Positions 23,101 to 38,100 are shown, counted from the stretch's first letter. The stretch: 64,000 nt of DNA from Ulva prolifera (GCA_023078555.1 CM041204.1:2634430-2698429), one strand, 5' to 3'. Notes: a model not told the origin generated them from the sequence alone. Program-made: numbers and translations.

Positions 23101-26100
23101 AGATACTGCACTGGACCACCTCCAAATAGAGGTCAAGGTCACAAACCTGACCGTCAATCAAATGTGCCAGACGGGCGAATCCCAAGTCAAGGAGCGGCAT
23201 GAACTCCTCACGAATTGAGCTACACGTGAAGCAGCATGCTGCTAGGAAGATGGTAGATGGTCCCCGAACCTGAGCATCATCTGCAATCGCCTTGGCAGCT
23301 GCAGCCTTCTCGTTCGCAGCAGCCTCCTGTTCCTGCACTTGCGCTTTGGTCACTGCTGCTGCGGCCTTGTCACCCTCGATCTGGACCATCATTGCTTCGA
23401 CCTCGATCGCCGTCTCCTCGAGGACAGGCTGCAGATCCTTCAGTTCCTTCTGCATCACCTCAACGGCACCTGCGGACCACCCAAAACATCAGAACTGTCA
23501 CACGTGACGTTGACGCCAGTCTGAATCCACACAGGTGGATGCGAATGCCTAGCCTGCCGTGATCCACTGGGATGCTGCAGGCGCTGTGCTGCACTGAATG
23601 CTGACTGCAGAAAAAAGTCGACCTGCAAGGAAACATGGTATTGTCATAGCACACACCACATCGGTCAGCCCCGCACACCAGCCAGGACGTCTGCGGGGCC
23701 ACATACGAAAGGATACATCATTCGAAGCCATCTTTTGCACATCAACACCTGACAGCCCCTAATTGGTGTCTAAAGACCACGTTCCAACACTGCTCCAGAG
23801 CATCTGGCAATGTACACCTGGCACAGCTGCAGCTGGTGTAACACACGATGCAGAAACATAAATGCACACCAGCTGTGCTTAGCAGCTTCTCCAGCCCGAC
23901 TGCCAGGCGTGAGCGGGTCCGCTCGAGCGCCTCCCGGCGCTCCCCAAGGAGTGCTGTGAACGTGTTGAGCAGCTCCAAGTATGATGTCGGGGTGACGTAG
24001 GCGGCCCGACGAAGCTCCGCGAAGAACGCGGTGGATGTCCGTTCAACCGACTGGTGGATGAAGACGGAGGCTGCCACGACGCCCTCTGCCAGGTCCGGCC
24101 GAGCCTCTGTGGACAGATCCTGTTCCTGCAGGGACACAACCGCAACTGTATTACAACCTTGCTTGCGCATCTGTATGGCTCAGGTTGTACAGCCTGCACT
24201 GGCAGGGTGATGGGCTGGACACTGCTGTGCATTGCGCTGGCGTTTCTCGTCGCCTATGATGCATCCACGTATTGCACTTGCAGGTTGCGTGGGCAAAGCT
24301 CCCGCCACGCACGCGCGGCCTCAGCGCGTAGTTCACAACCAAACTCCCGAGACACATGACCAATCCTGCGTGTACAAGCTCAACAATCTAGCATTCAGAT
24401 ATCTTGGCAGGTTGGCGTTTCCATCACAAATATAGCCAGTGACTCGGAGTGCCCGTCGCAGCAGAGCACCGACGTACCCCGTAGAAGTGCCGGGCAACCG
24501 ACCGCAGCGCGTCGAGCGGCCACTCCCGGAACCAGTCGATCGTGCAGCAGTTGACGAGCGCGGGGAACATGCGCAGGCGGCGGCGGAAGGCCTCCCCGAG
24601 GGGGCTCATCGCGAGCACGAGGTGCAAGCGGGCCTGCACGCGCCGCGTGAAGTACGCGAGCGTCGCCGCGGGCGTCACCGTGAGCCCCTCGGCGACCATC
24701 GCGGGGCGCAGCGCGGAGCCGATCTCCTCCATGTCCTCGGTGCGCAGCAGGTTGGGCACCTCGCCGGCGTTGAGGACGTTGTTGATGTCCTCCAGCATGC
24801 CCTCCCACACAATCTGCACAGCACCGCCTTTGTGACGGCTTTCGCAGCCCACCCACTGGAACAAGTGCACCATCTTCAGGAGGGTGGGAGTGGGTGTCGT
24901 TGAATTGTTTAAGCAAGAAACCTGCTCCTCCGGGGCCCCAAGCTCAGATCCTTTCCTCACTTAGCGGATACAGCACTCCATCAGCCAGAAACCCAGCCGC
25001 ACCTGGGTATCAGAGAAGATCAGCGCCACGTCCTTCCCAGCCGCCCCCGCCGACTTGAGCGCCGCCCGCAGGTCGTCCTTCCAGTCCACCGGCCCATACG
25101 ACTTCGTGATCTCAATCTCGCGGGTCTCGTACTCCTCGACGTGCGCCGCGAGGCGCGCGAGGCTGCGGCGGCCGGAGCCGCCGACGCCGAGGAGGAGCGC
25201 GTGGCCAAGGGGCGTGCGGAGGACGCGGGCGACGCGCGCGACGTGCTCCGCGGCATCGAGGAACATCACGAGCCGCATCGGCGAGGTGGACACCGAGTTG
25301 AAGTCCTCAAGGTACTCCTCGACGGTGCGGATGAGGGCCGCGGCCTCCGGGATCTGGGCGTAGAGCTTCGGCTCCGCGTCTGCAGATGCATGCGTGGTGT
25401 CTGTGGGGCTCTCCGCAAGCACATACAGCATGCACGTGATGGAGGGAGCCTGATAGAGCTGGCGAGAAGTGCAGGATCATGTGTGTGTGGAGAAACGAAA
25501 CAGATCAGCCGGATTCGAGGAGCGAGCACGAATGTTACGATTGAGGCGGGTCACCCTGTGAAGATCACGCTTGGACCTGCCGAAAACCATGCAATGCTGC
25601 TCCAACCATTCTGCTGCAGCATGGGGGATGTAGGAAAGCAGAAGCGTGCAGATTGAAAAGGCACATTATCCGTGATTACAGCGGCAGCCGGCTCACTTCG
25701 GATGGGGGACATACTGGGGATCATGAAGTCGCCAAACACGAGGCGCTCGGTGGTCACAACGTCCTCGTACGATCGGCCAAACATGCTGCTGGTGAGGCTG
25801 CCCTGGGCGTCCTTCAGCCACTGCCGGTCCTCGTCATTCACCAGGCGGTCAGCAAACACACGGTCACACTCGTGCAGCCACAGCCGCACGACATCGTCGC
25901 CAACCTTGGTGCTCTTGGGGTCCGCCCGCATCACTCCCTGCGGGCAGCAGCCTGTGTTGATGTTTCCTATGTACATGGCAATGAAAAGTGACTGGCGGTG
26001 GCCAGTGGTCTGCACCAGCAGCGGGACGGCCACACATCATGGATCAACAGGAACACAGGACTGTGAAAAGAGATATCCAGGCATGGGCTTAGCTAGGTAT

Positions 26101-29100
26101 AGAAGGAATATAGAAGGAAGCTCTGATTGAATGTACAGCAGCAAGAGAACGCCATGGGAGGGCACGCGCAGACCGATTCACGGCAGCCACAGCCTGGTGC
26201 ATGGGCAAGGTGCTCCAAACAGCAAGCTCTGACATCACTCCCTCAAGAGATGTTCAAGCTACCGGCTACACCGCCGTGGACACAAGCAAAAGCAGTGCTC
26301 CGAGCTTGTGCCGGTCAGGCAAGGGGAATGCGTGTGCCTGCACCCGAACCGAGCCTACCTGGACAACCTTGGCAATATCTCGGAGGTTGAATGTGTAGTG
26401 GGATTTGGCAGGAGTGGGTAGCAGTTGTGCTTTGATGTCATTGTACACGCTGATTGTCGCCCTCACTGCGTCTCCTGCCACTGCTGTAGCGTCCTCGGTG
26501 AGGTACTTGCCGGCGAACGCAACCAGAATCGTCTCAAAGATGCGGGCGATTGACTTGTCGGTCATCTCGGCAAAGCTGACAAAGCAGAAGTGGCGCAGGA
26601 GGCGGTTGGAGACGGGGTTGCGGCCACCACCAGGAGGGCCCATGCTGCCGACCATCTGCACGGCCGGTAATGTCAGACAATGAGATCAGACGACGAGCCT
26701 TCGTCTAGCCCACAGCCAGCAGAGCATCTATCCAGGCAAGGCCACAGCACGATAAACAAGCCATGAGTGCACCAGATCGTAATCGCACAGGCAGAGGCCT
26801 CCATGACGGATTCGTGGCACTGATACTGACACTGATCACGTCTAGAGCTGATGTACCAGACTGGACTATGCCCACAGCTCTACCTTCAGCATTGACTATT
26901 CACAGGCCAAGAGCTGCGGGTGGCATGCACAAGAGGAAGAGCCGCACCTGAGAGTCAACAATGTTCTTAAACGTGCATGGAGGCTTGCGCTCATACCAGC
27001 CCCCGTGGTCCATCCACTGCCGCAGGACCTCGAGGGGCGGCTGGGCAAAGTACTTCTCCCGCTGAGGCATGTTGAGGTCATCCACAAAGATGATGAAGCG
27101 CTTGCCTGCCGGGGGCCCAAACACGCCCTTGCGGCGCTTGTCCATTTTGGCGTCGATGATGTCTTGGGTCTGGTTGGCACTCGTACGAGCAGAGAACGTC
27201 ATAAAGATGTTGTCATACTGCGCTGGCATCGTGTTGACCAGCATGCTCTGCACACGCACAGATTTCAGTAACATCAAGTAGTGGATCCACTGCAAGTGGA
27301 GTGAATAAAAGTGATTGGCGTTGAGCAATCTGATGTCTCGCAGCCAGATTCAATCTGCACGCATGTGGCAAGCTCTCACTCTGACTTTGTTCAGGTGAAC
27401 ATGCTTCGAGCAGGCAGCTGATGTAAGGCAGCAAACATCTTCTAGTCTCCCACCGCACCGGCGCGAGGTGGCACGAAAAATCAGATACTTCAATGAGGCG
27501 AAGGCGTGCAATGTGAGCTGCCATTGTTCATATTCAGAATGCAAGCAGACGCCGGTAAATTTGCCGACGCACAAGGCTTGGGGAGCAGCTGAGCATGGAA
27601 TCATTGATTGACAGTGTTCGATTTTTCATCTGAGCGGCAGAGATGTAGTGCTGAGACTACATGGCATGCAGACAGACAGCAGGCAGCAACTGGTTTTGCA
27701 GGCAGTCATGACAGAAGTACCATCAAGTCAATGCACACCTGAACCGCGAGCGTCTTTCCTGTGCCAGTGCCACCAACAGCGAGCACGTGGTGGCCCGAGA
27801 GGATCAGGTGCCGCATCACAAAGGTATACCGGACCGTGTCGGGCGTGGGCACCATGATGTCTGCAAATGGCATGTCGGGGTTGCACTTGTACTCTGGAGC
27901 AGTGTCCATCCAGTCCACCCATCTCATCTCCTCCTGGTCAAATGTCCACTCGTACACTGTCTCGGACTCTGGCGGCAGAGCGTTCTCTGGTAGCTCGATG
28001 CTGCACGTCACCAGCAGTGTGTAGGACAGCAATACGGGTCTCTGTGACGCCATAGCTGTGACGCCATAGCTGTGACGCCATAGCTCCATAGCTGGAGCAC
28101 AGCCAGCCAGGTGTTCGCAAATGCACCAAGAAGGCAGCATGATTATGAAACATGTGCACGCTCAAGAAACCCAACAAAAAGTGGTGCCCCACAGAGACAT
28201 CCCTTCTCACAGGGCCTGCTCCGCCCGCACCTTCAGACTGAGGCGAGAGTAGCAAACAGGAGCCAAGTTTCAAGAACGCAGGCTGATCCTTCAAAGGACA
28301 AACGGAATATGACCAACGATGGCAGCTAACAGGCAAACCAGCACAAGATCTGACTCTGCAGAGAATCCACCACAGATAACACTGGTGGCTTGAGTGCACA
28401 GCAGCCACCGCACCCGCAAGACGCCACCAGCTGCCGCAGCTCTCGGTCAAACAGCGGCCGCGAAGCCTTGTCGCACGACCCCCCGACGCTCCACACCACC
28501 GCAAACACAAACACCGGCGCCGCGAGTGCGAGCGCCCGCGCCTCCGCGGCGGCGCCCTCCTCCTCCGCACCCTCCCGGCACGCCAGCGCGCCAAATATCC
28601 TGAAGCAGCCCAGGCACAGATTCCCGTCGACCGTCGCGACCGTCTCCTGGAGCGACTTCCGAACAAGGGTGACCAGAGGGGGCACAAGGGACTCAAAGAG
28701 GCGCGACAGGAGGTCCCGTGCCGGCGCGGCGAAGCGCGGCGGGAGGGCCTGCAGGCAGGAGTCCGCGAGGGGGCGTAGGCCGAGGGCGGAGGGCTCCATG
28801 TAGACCATGCCGCAGCGGGAGACGGTGGCGGGGGAGGCGACCGCGAGGTCCTCGACCTCGAACATCATCGTCATTGTCGGGGAGAGCTGGATGATCTCAC
28901 CGCTGACGAGGCAGAGCTTCTTGTTGTCGTCGAGGACGGTGTTCATGTTCTCGATCCAGATCGCGTCCACGGGCCTGCAGCGCATGACTGCCCCCTTGCC
29001 ATCAAGACATAACCCACGGCGCATCGGGCAGCAGGAACATGTGTGACACATCAAGCCTCAAATCACTGTCTTCTGACAAGTCCGCACGAGCACAAGATGG

Positions 29101-32100
29101 TTTGGTAGGTCGGCAGAAGCATGGGACATGCACAGTCCTGCAGAGCTATGCTCCACCAGGCGTCCAGACCTATTCCCAGCGGAATGCTGACATCGAGTCA
29201 TGCACGCAGAGAAGGGAGCTGTCGGAATCTGTCAGATGCACCACCCATTGCAGTTTGTGCAGAAGGCACTGTTGTGTCAAGGCAGAACACAGCCGCACCC
29301 GTCAAACATCAGCCACTTCACCGCGCTCGACGTGTCCTCCGCAGCCGTGCGCATGTGGCATGCCAGCACGCCGTCCGTCCACTCGTGCGTATTCGGGTCG
29401 AACTCACCGTACAGCTGACCCATCGTCACCGCCTTAGGGTTGAGCGCGGTGATGCGCACCGGCGGGAACACCCCGCCGGGCGCCCCCTCCTCCCGGGCAC
29501 TCAGCGCCGTCATCGCGCCTGCAAGCGATCGGTACGCACACGACTTTCCCGCCATCGGCCCCCCGACCAGCATCAGCCCGTGCCGCACGAGCGTCGTCTC
29601 GTACAGCTGGATCGCCTTGTCCACAAACTGCGGCACGGGCTGCAGCACGGGGGCCGCGGCCGCGCATGTGGCCGCGAGCGCGTCCTTGAGGGCTGAGTAG
29701 TCGACGTCCGGGGGCGGGACGCCCGGGAAGAGGTCCGAGATGATGCCGTGGAAGAGGGGGAGGTCCGGGGCGAGGAACTTCGGGACGTTGATGTCGCGGA
29801 GGCCCCGCAGCACGAGCGCGTCCTCCGGGTCGTCGGGGTAGCCGCCCTTGAGGTTGCCGCACGCCGTGATCGTCGACTTCACGGCGCGCATGCCGTAGTC
29901 GTAGTGGTCCTGGCTGCTCAGCTGCTCCGAGCAGAGCTTGAAGGTGGCCACCATCTTGCGTGCGAGAATCTGCAGATGTGAGGGGGTGATGGAGCCCGGG
30001 TGCGCGGTGGTGCATGGTGGGTGCTGTTGGTGCAGAACTGTTTTGCAGGTGGTGCTACGGACGACGCACGTGTTTACGGCAGCATGCACGGTCAGAGCTC
30101 AGTCACCCTACTAGAGCACTGCTACAGCCCGCAGGGCAGCTGTGCAATTATGTGCTAGCTCAGCTTTTGTTTTCCTCAGGTATTACAGTGCAGCATTACT
30201 GCAGGACCACAAGAAAGGGCAAATCGGATCGGTTCATGGGAATCTGGCCAGACGCCCCAAAGGCGTCCCCCCAATCAACAGCAGAAACACTTCTGCACAC
30301 ATGTGAAAGCTGGTGCCAAGTTCACCAGCGTGAGCGAGCAGGGTCGCACACAGAAGCAAGAAAACAAGAGGGGCACTTGCCTTGGAGTCTCGGTAGCCAT
30401 AGGAGTACAGGCAGACCTCTGCAATGAGGGCATAGTCAGGCACCATCATTGCACAGGGCCGGAACAGGGCTTTGAGATTGTCTGGGAGCTCCGAGCGCCC
30501 CGCATAGCCAGGGTTCATGGTGATGAACACGGAGCATGCCGGGTTCAGCGCGATCTCAGAGTCCTCAAACACGAAGCGCTTCGCATTGGCCATGATCGCC
30601 AGCTGAATGGTGAGGATCTGCTGGGCGACGACGGACAGGACCTCCAGGTCTATGCGGTTGAACTCATCAAAGCATGCCCTGCATGCGTCTGCGCATTGTG
30701 GAGGGCAGTCACCAGCACAATCCCATGTCATAGACAAATGAACATGTCCGTGCTGCAACAACAGCACTCTGTGCATGGCTGTCAATCCCGCTGCTACGTG
30801 TGCCATTGGGCCGCGATTTGGGCTATCGGGCATGCTGCCACCTGAGCATACGGGCCCCATCCTGCTTGCTAGCAGAGCAGACACGAGTTGAGCTGATTTG
30901 TCGACAGCGATTCAACTGTGGTAACAGGTCGCGAATGGCGGGATCCAGGGCCTCTGCCCGGGGTCGGGATTAGCGTGCTGTTGCACCTGACACAGACTTT
31001 TCAACACTCTGTCATTGCCTCGCCATGACTGAATCGGCACAAACGGGAAGCCAACCCACAGATTTGCGATCATGTCCATGTGCAGCAGCCAGGAGAGGGA
31101 GCTGAGCCGCACCAGGCTCCCGACGATGCAAGGCCCTTGAAGAACTTGGCCATGGCCATGTAGTCCAGCCCATCCGAGCAATTGAACACAACGCACTGCT
31201 TTGCAAGAGCCTTTGCAAGGTCTTTCGTTGTCTCAGTCTTCCCTGTTCCTGCCGGCCCAGCTGGTGCGCCACCCAGGTGCACATGCAGCGCCGACATGAG
31301 AGTCATGTAGCACCGATCTGTCAGAGGTGTGATGACCAGTCTCGGGGAATTGCCGAGGTACTCATATCCATACTCAATTGATGCCTGCACACAGATGTCC
31401 AGCTGATGCAAACACAGGATTCACACAGGGAACACGTACTGCATCGACACATGGCCGATTATAGACGTCACTGGCCGGAGCAGGCAGGAATGCATGCGTA
31501 CAATTGCACCGGCCGGATTGTTGCGTGGCACACGTAACAGACATTCACACCATTGAGCAAGAAAGTACATCCTTCACCCATACAGTAGACATCACCAAGG
31601 GGCATGTATCCACAGATCCATGGCTACCAGGACATCCAACCTGCAGGGCACAGGGCAGGCGAGGTCATAAGAGCACACTTGCACCATATCCACATAGATG
31701 TCATCCCGCCAGTAATACCGCAGCTGCTTCACCCACTCAAAGTCGGCTGTGCTCGCAACCCCTGCTTCAGCCAGGTCCGCCACGACGTCCCGAGCGTGGA
31801 CGTCGATCGTGATCAGCGCACCCAGCAGCATCCTCGCCTCTGCAGACAGCTTCCCTCGCACAACGTCTGTGAGATCCAGCAGCTCCTTCGTGCACTGGTC
31901 CCGGGCCGCCGCGACGCCGCCCTCGCCAGTGAAGGACTCCTCCACGAGCTTGCACCAGTACACCCCAGACACGGCGATAACGACCATGGCAGGCCACTGC
32001 AGCACCCACTCGCTGCGGGGGGTCGTGGCGTAGGAGGCGATGGCAGACTCCATCTGAGCACGGACCGCCTCCCGCATGCGCTGCTCGACAAGGGCAAGCC

Positions 32101-35100
32101 ACTGTTCCACATTTCCCTGCAGACAGAGCGGACAGGTGACGCTGTGGCAGTACCTACCATACCCAGTGGCCCAGTAAGCTCCTGGCGGCTCAACATGGCT
32201 CGATCAAAACGCCACCCAGACATTTTGACCTGGCACAGTGGAACCACTCACGAACGGATGGTTGGTCATGTCTGGACTAGCAAACGACGAGTTGCAGTGA
32301 AGGCAGACTCTTGCGCGGTCAGAGCTAGACGCACTGCAGACCTCGATTGTGGGGCACTATGCACGATGTCCTGACGGGGCGATGGTCAGCAACAGAGATG
32401 TGGCAAGTGGCCCACACCCACCCCCTGTCCAGGGAATGTGCATTCGCAATGTTGAAGATGGACTGCCCAATCTGTTCAGATGGCATGACGAGTGCTGAGG
32501 GACAGTGGGCAGTTCTCAGGCACAATGAGGACTCATGCACGGGTGGTGAGCTGAGTGAAAATCAGATGAGTGCTCAATCTGGGAAAGCATGCGACTTCTT
32601 CACACCTCTGGATACATAGGCTTTGCGAACGGCATGACCTCACCCTCAGCGGACTGCATGGCGGAAATTTGAAGATCCTCTGCAAAGTGAAGCTGTGAAA
32701 TAGCCTCGAAGCACTTCCGCAGGTGCGGTTGAACAGCGCGTGGTTCCCGTGCCTGTAACACCGATATCTGTATTGACATAAGGGGGTACCGCGTGGATTG
32801 ATGTAGACATTTGGTCATGAAGCTTGACCACAGACATGACTTGCTGAATCACTTATTGCTGTACTATTGTTGCCGAATTACCCAGTCTTTGGCCAAGCGA
32901 ATCAGGCGTGCAAGGCCACAATTCAGGTGCTCGCCGTGATAATGCATAGTGCTTCATGCACTGTAAGGTGTGTGTGTAGGTGTGTGGAAGTTGAGCTGCG
33001 CCACCGAGAGCTCAGGCACGCCATCTCAGGTCTTCCAGCCGGTTCAAATCAACGCACACCACACAGAATGAAAGCCAATGCATATGTACGCAGCAATTGC
33101 ACGGGTTGATGCACTACGGCATCCTCAACTGCTGTGTAGATAGGGTAAGGGGTGCTGCACCTGTGAGAGGACCGCCAGGAGCTCGTCATTGGAGAGGAAA
33201 AACAGGCGAGCAAACGCAGCACGCTTCATCTCAAGGTATGCTGCAAGACCCTTCTGAACAGAGTCCAGGAGGCGATTGCAGTCAACTAGCGTGTCTAGCA
33301 GACGAGGCGCAGATGCGGCAGTCAGAACCCCCGGTGCTCGCTTTGCTGCGTCCGCAGCCTTGCGCCATGCCCGGTCAACAGTGGCAAAGCGCTTGGCTTC
33401 AAGCGGCAGCTGAGCAGTGATATCTGGGGAGGAAAAAATTGGCTCGAGATACATCCATCCACGCTGGACCTGAATCCAGGCTTCAATAGTATCGGAAACC
33501 AGCCGCAGCTTCGCATCCCATGCAGCAATGCGCTCTGCAAAGGGAGCCTTGAACGGGGAGAATCCCATTGACTGTGTCATCACAATGGAGTCATCCAGCA
33601 TCTGTGCGATTGCATCGTCAATCTGCACGATCCCGAAGTTGTCGAGCTGCTTAAAAGGGTGTGAACAAGCTCATGCACTGGGGAAAACTACTCAATGCCA
33701 CGAGTGGAACGCCCTACAGTGACTCAGCAAAGCACCGCCCGGCATGGGAGTGTGCAATATCGCCGGTGATATCTAAGTGAAATACCATGGCATGTATGAT
33801 CTGGCAGGTTCGAAGCTGAGGACAAACGTCGCAGACTGTTCCACATGCGCTGTCTACACCGATCCTGTACGCACGGGTTGACGATCCGCCTTCCAGCAAC
33901 GGGCAAAGCGCAGCAGACAAAACATTATAAAAAGCTACATGAAAGGACATGATCAGAGGCACCAGCGCCGGTGGCGTCAGTCGTACCTTGATGATGTACG
34001 TGCCCGTTTCTCTATATGGCAACACGCCAAGCTCCACTTCCCCGAGATCGTTCTGCATTTTATCCAATGCTTGTTCGATGGAGTGTTCTTTGCCAGCAAT
34101 ATCTGAAACCTTCAAGACAGCCTTCATGCTGTCTTCTTCGAGCAATCCCATCTCCAGGGCTTTCGCCAACGTGAATGCGTCGTCTGGATGAATGTCCTGG
34201 CCCAACTCTTCTGAGAGTCTGGCCCAATGCCTGTCACACATTCCTGGATTTCGCAGCGCACGGACGAGAGGCACGCAGGGCTTGAAGGCACCGACTTCAT
34301 CTTTAATAGCTGTGCAATTCTCAGCGCAGGCAGGCAGCTGGCGGTTCGCTAATACTTTGGAAGTCTTCGTCAGTACTTTGAATATGCCCTGAACATCCTT
34401 GTCGACAACGTCGCCGTCGAGCTTGTCCCAGCTGTCGTGCATCCAGCTTGACTGCAGATTGCGCCACCTGTAGGCACCAGACCATGCATACACGAAAGCT
34501 GTGCACACGCCATCAGCAGTGGCACATGACACTGTGATCATACCAAATTACATCGATCGACGTCCCGCCTTCGGTGCAGAAACTTTGTTGTGCGGGTTTA
34601 TGCAAGTTTGTGGCCTGTGAGGCAGGAATGCGTAAATATGCAACATAATGTTCTGCCATGAATTGGCTGGCGGAGGTTGCGTCTCGGTGTGGTAAGGTGA
34701 ACCGTGCTTTGTTTGTGACGAATGCTCTGCGCCGGTTGAGTGAGGCGTTGTGCAAGGGGAATGCTCTTGTGCTCCGTGCGGGGCTTCAATCTTTGGCTGG
34801 CATCACCGGCCGAGCTGTGGTACGTGCTCGTACCCGGCCTAGTGCAATGACTGCGTGAGTGGATTTGTGTGTGTATTCCTGGCAACGGCTCGCTGCCCGG
34901 CCTCTGTGCTTTGCAACTACATAATGTTCTCATCCACATGGTGCTCAAGCTCTAGATCTACACTCAGACAGATCATGCAAAGTCTGTCATGCCCGAGTAG
35001 GCTCCGTGCAGACCGTACTGCTGCACTGGGTCACAGCAACTTACTTGGATGTCTCTGCGGGTGTTGCCAATCTGTGGCTTTCGCACATAATGCATTCATA

Positions 35101-38100
35101 CATGATCACACCGATCAGCCCTTATCCCCGATGGGACTCCCAACAGGATCTGCTGATGCTTGCTCATGATCTGTTGTGAGCCGCATTCTTGTGTGCTGAC
35201 ATCTCCCCACCCCTAGACATACCCTTGACATGGTGAAATCCACTGCAGTGTTCAGATGCTCTCGAATTTGCGCTGCCGATGCACTACGCCTCTTCTCCCT
35301 CACTCCATCTCCCCTCAAACAGGCTGGGGGACTGCTGACAAACGCGACCAAGGTCTGCGACCAAGGTCTTTGACAACCGTAGTGCCTGGCCCTGGGGGCT
35401 CATCAGGGGCCCCATGACTGGTCCTTGCCTCATGAACGGCCTTTCTGCGCTCCATTGACGTTCAGTACTCACCGGGCAGTGAAGGCCCGGGTCGCGGACA
35501 GGGCCAAGACGATGAGAACAATGAAGGCAGTAATGGCTGTCATGATCGCTCACATGCGTGCGTGCTGGAAGGACAGACTTGGGGGGATAGGCAGCACCGC
35601 AGCAGCCTCGCGCACCACATGTGCAGGCCAGACCACATACTGCTGAATGTGTGCTCCATGTGTGACGAGTCTAGGTTTGCAAGTATCAACATGGAGCGGG
35701 AAGTAGCACCTCAGGAACCAAGAACTCCCTGACGGACCAGCAACCTGCCGCAGACACTTGCCTTCACACACCTCACCCACTGTAGGCCACAGCACCACCG
35801 ACCCCTGTTCCCAAGCGATCCCCATGCGCACTCCGTGTGCATACCCCCTGCTCCTCACAGCATCGTTTACAGGCATCCACACTCCGTCGCGCCCTATATG
35901 TAAAGTATGGCACCACCACGCCGGGCTGGCGCTGCCTCGATAGCCTGGGACCCCGCCCCCGTTACACCACCCAATGTAGCCCTGATGTGGGCTGGGGTGG
36001 GCTTCAGGTTGGAGGGCTGTGAGGCGGTGTGTCCGCTGCACTGTTGGTATGTGGGGGAAGGCTAGGGGTTAGCGGGCGGCGCAGCCGGGTAGGCCGGCCG
36101 GTCGTTCGCATGAGGGTTCGCAAGGCGGCCTTGCTCGCGGCTGTGATGCCCCATGGGTTCGTTTCTGGGTGTGCAGGTGGATGTGCAGTGTACACGTACG
36201 GGCAGGTGAGTTTGACGGGGTGTTGGTACTTTTGCGTTGGTGAGGGCACTCTGGGTGCTGCTCATGCCGGGCGTTTCGGGATTGTTTTGCGGGGTGCTGC
36301 TGTTGGCCGGATGCGTGTTCTGCGGGAATGCCCTGCAGTCGGTAGGGCGTGTTGCTGGGTCATTGACCTTGTCCTTCAGGTTCGCGATTGCCGCGGTGCT
36401 ACCTACCTCGTCGACTTGTCCTTACAGCATCCCATGTTGTGCGCATGCGGGTGTGGAAGGCTGGCGTGCGTGGGTTGTAGAGGTAGGTGTGGGCGTCTAT
36501 ATATGGGTGATGCGTATATACCGGTATATGGGTGATGCGTGGGATGTGACGGTGGTGGCGGTCATTTGCGGCATTCCTGTCCGTGGCATGGAAGAAGCGG
36601 TGCTACCTCCCACTCCAAGTTTATACACAATCCCATGCCTGTTTGCCAGGATCTGATGCCCATGCTAGCCGTCAAGGAGCTGAAACGTCTGGTGCAGTAA
36701 GACTGCTACCTATCCGCCCGAATGTTTGTCCGCCCCTATCCGCCCGAATGTTTGTCATGCAGAAAAGATGTGACTGCGGCGGTGCATAGTTCGAGCAGTG
36801 CTGCCCACATCATCTCCGGGACTGGTACAGCAAACTATACACCATAACTATATACCATACTCAAACTGTGTAGCATACTGACGCATGGTCCAGGTTGACA
36901 TGAAACCCAAAAATGGTTGAGCACGTTGCCGCCGAACACCGCCGCATGGACTCGTGCGTGCGAATCAGGTCCGTTTTCCTATCGCCAGCAACTGCGCCCA
37001 TGTGTACTGCTCGGTTGCCCGCCTGGTAGGAACACAGGTCTGTAACCGCCAACCGTACCTTCTTGCGAAGGCACGGTGTGCGGACAGCTGCTTCGATGAG
37101 GGCAGACCATCCGCCTCGCACGCACGCATGTGCGCATGGACACGACTTCGTGTGCAAATCCCCGCTTAGGTAACAGAAGCCCGCTACAACCTCCGACGAT
37201 TACGGTTGATGCGTGGCTGACCTATATAAAGCGCTCGCGCTCGCCTTCAAAGTCGCGGGTCAGAGCATGCCACGTGGCGTCTTAAGAGTGCACCCAGACT
37301 TGACGACGGCTACAGTCAATGCAAGGTGACCACGCAGCTCGGCTTGTGATGAAGAAACTGAGCTATCTGCTCAGGTGAAGACGACCATTCAAGCAAGAGA
37401 TCAAACGCACTTGTTTGCATTGGTCCAGAATTGGTAGAAGGGATCAAAGTTGTCCGCAACGCCCTTGAGCATGCTGTAATCGGATGCGGGCTGTCCGAGA
37501 ATTGCCTCTCGTAAATTGAATTGTGCAGCAGCTGCTTGAGACTCTTTGATTTGGGTGTTCAGTGCTTCCAACTCTTCCGCGTACTTCTCCATCTGCAGCG
37601 TTGTTCGGGTCGATCGAAAGCGCGCTCCGCATGACAGTCAGCGTCATCTTTTTATTTTTCTTGAAAAAACTTTGGATCATGCTGATTTACTTCATCACGC
37701 GTACATGCGTCGTGCCAACATGGGTGTTAAACGCAGCCATTGCTGCCTGGCCAGGCAGTCTCGTCATCGTATACAGGAGACACATGGTATCGTGTAGGAG
37801 GTCAAATTGCAAAGCAACTCCTGCATCCAGCCCTGCAGTCTGGTGGTAGGTCGCAGCCTGTGTCGTGGCGTGTCGTACCTTGTCAATATCTGTATATGAT
37901 GACAGTTTCTCCACGTGGCTAGACAGCTGAGACAAGCTCTCTGTGAAGCTCTCTTGCTCATTGGCCATATCCTCTTTGTATCCAGCCTCTGCTGCGGACA
38001 GATCTCCTTGGACTCTCTCTACCACAGTCCATAGCTTAATATGGCCGCCTTGTCCTGCGGTCCGATCTTTGAAAGCGTCGTCAGGCAAGCAGATCCCCTT

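Noticed and set aside
23701-23757. Possible micro-exon in the dynein stalk ([13 protein letters not shown])
   Set aside because: The direct join [15 protein letters not shown] is in phase and matches the canonical stalk; the piece is not needed.
37224-37231. TATATAAA as a promoter
   Set aside because: Lies inside a dynein intron with no supported gene downstream on either strand.
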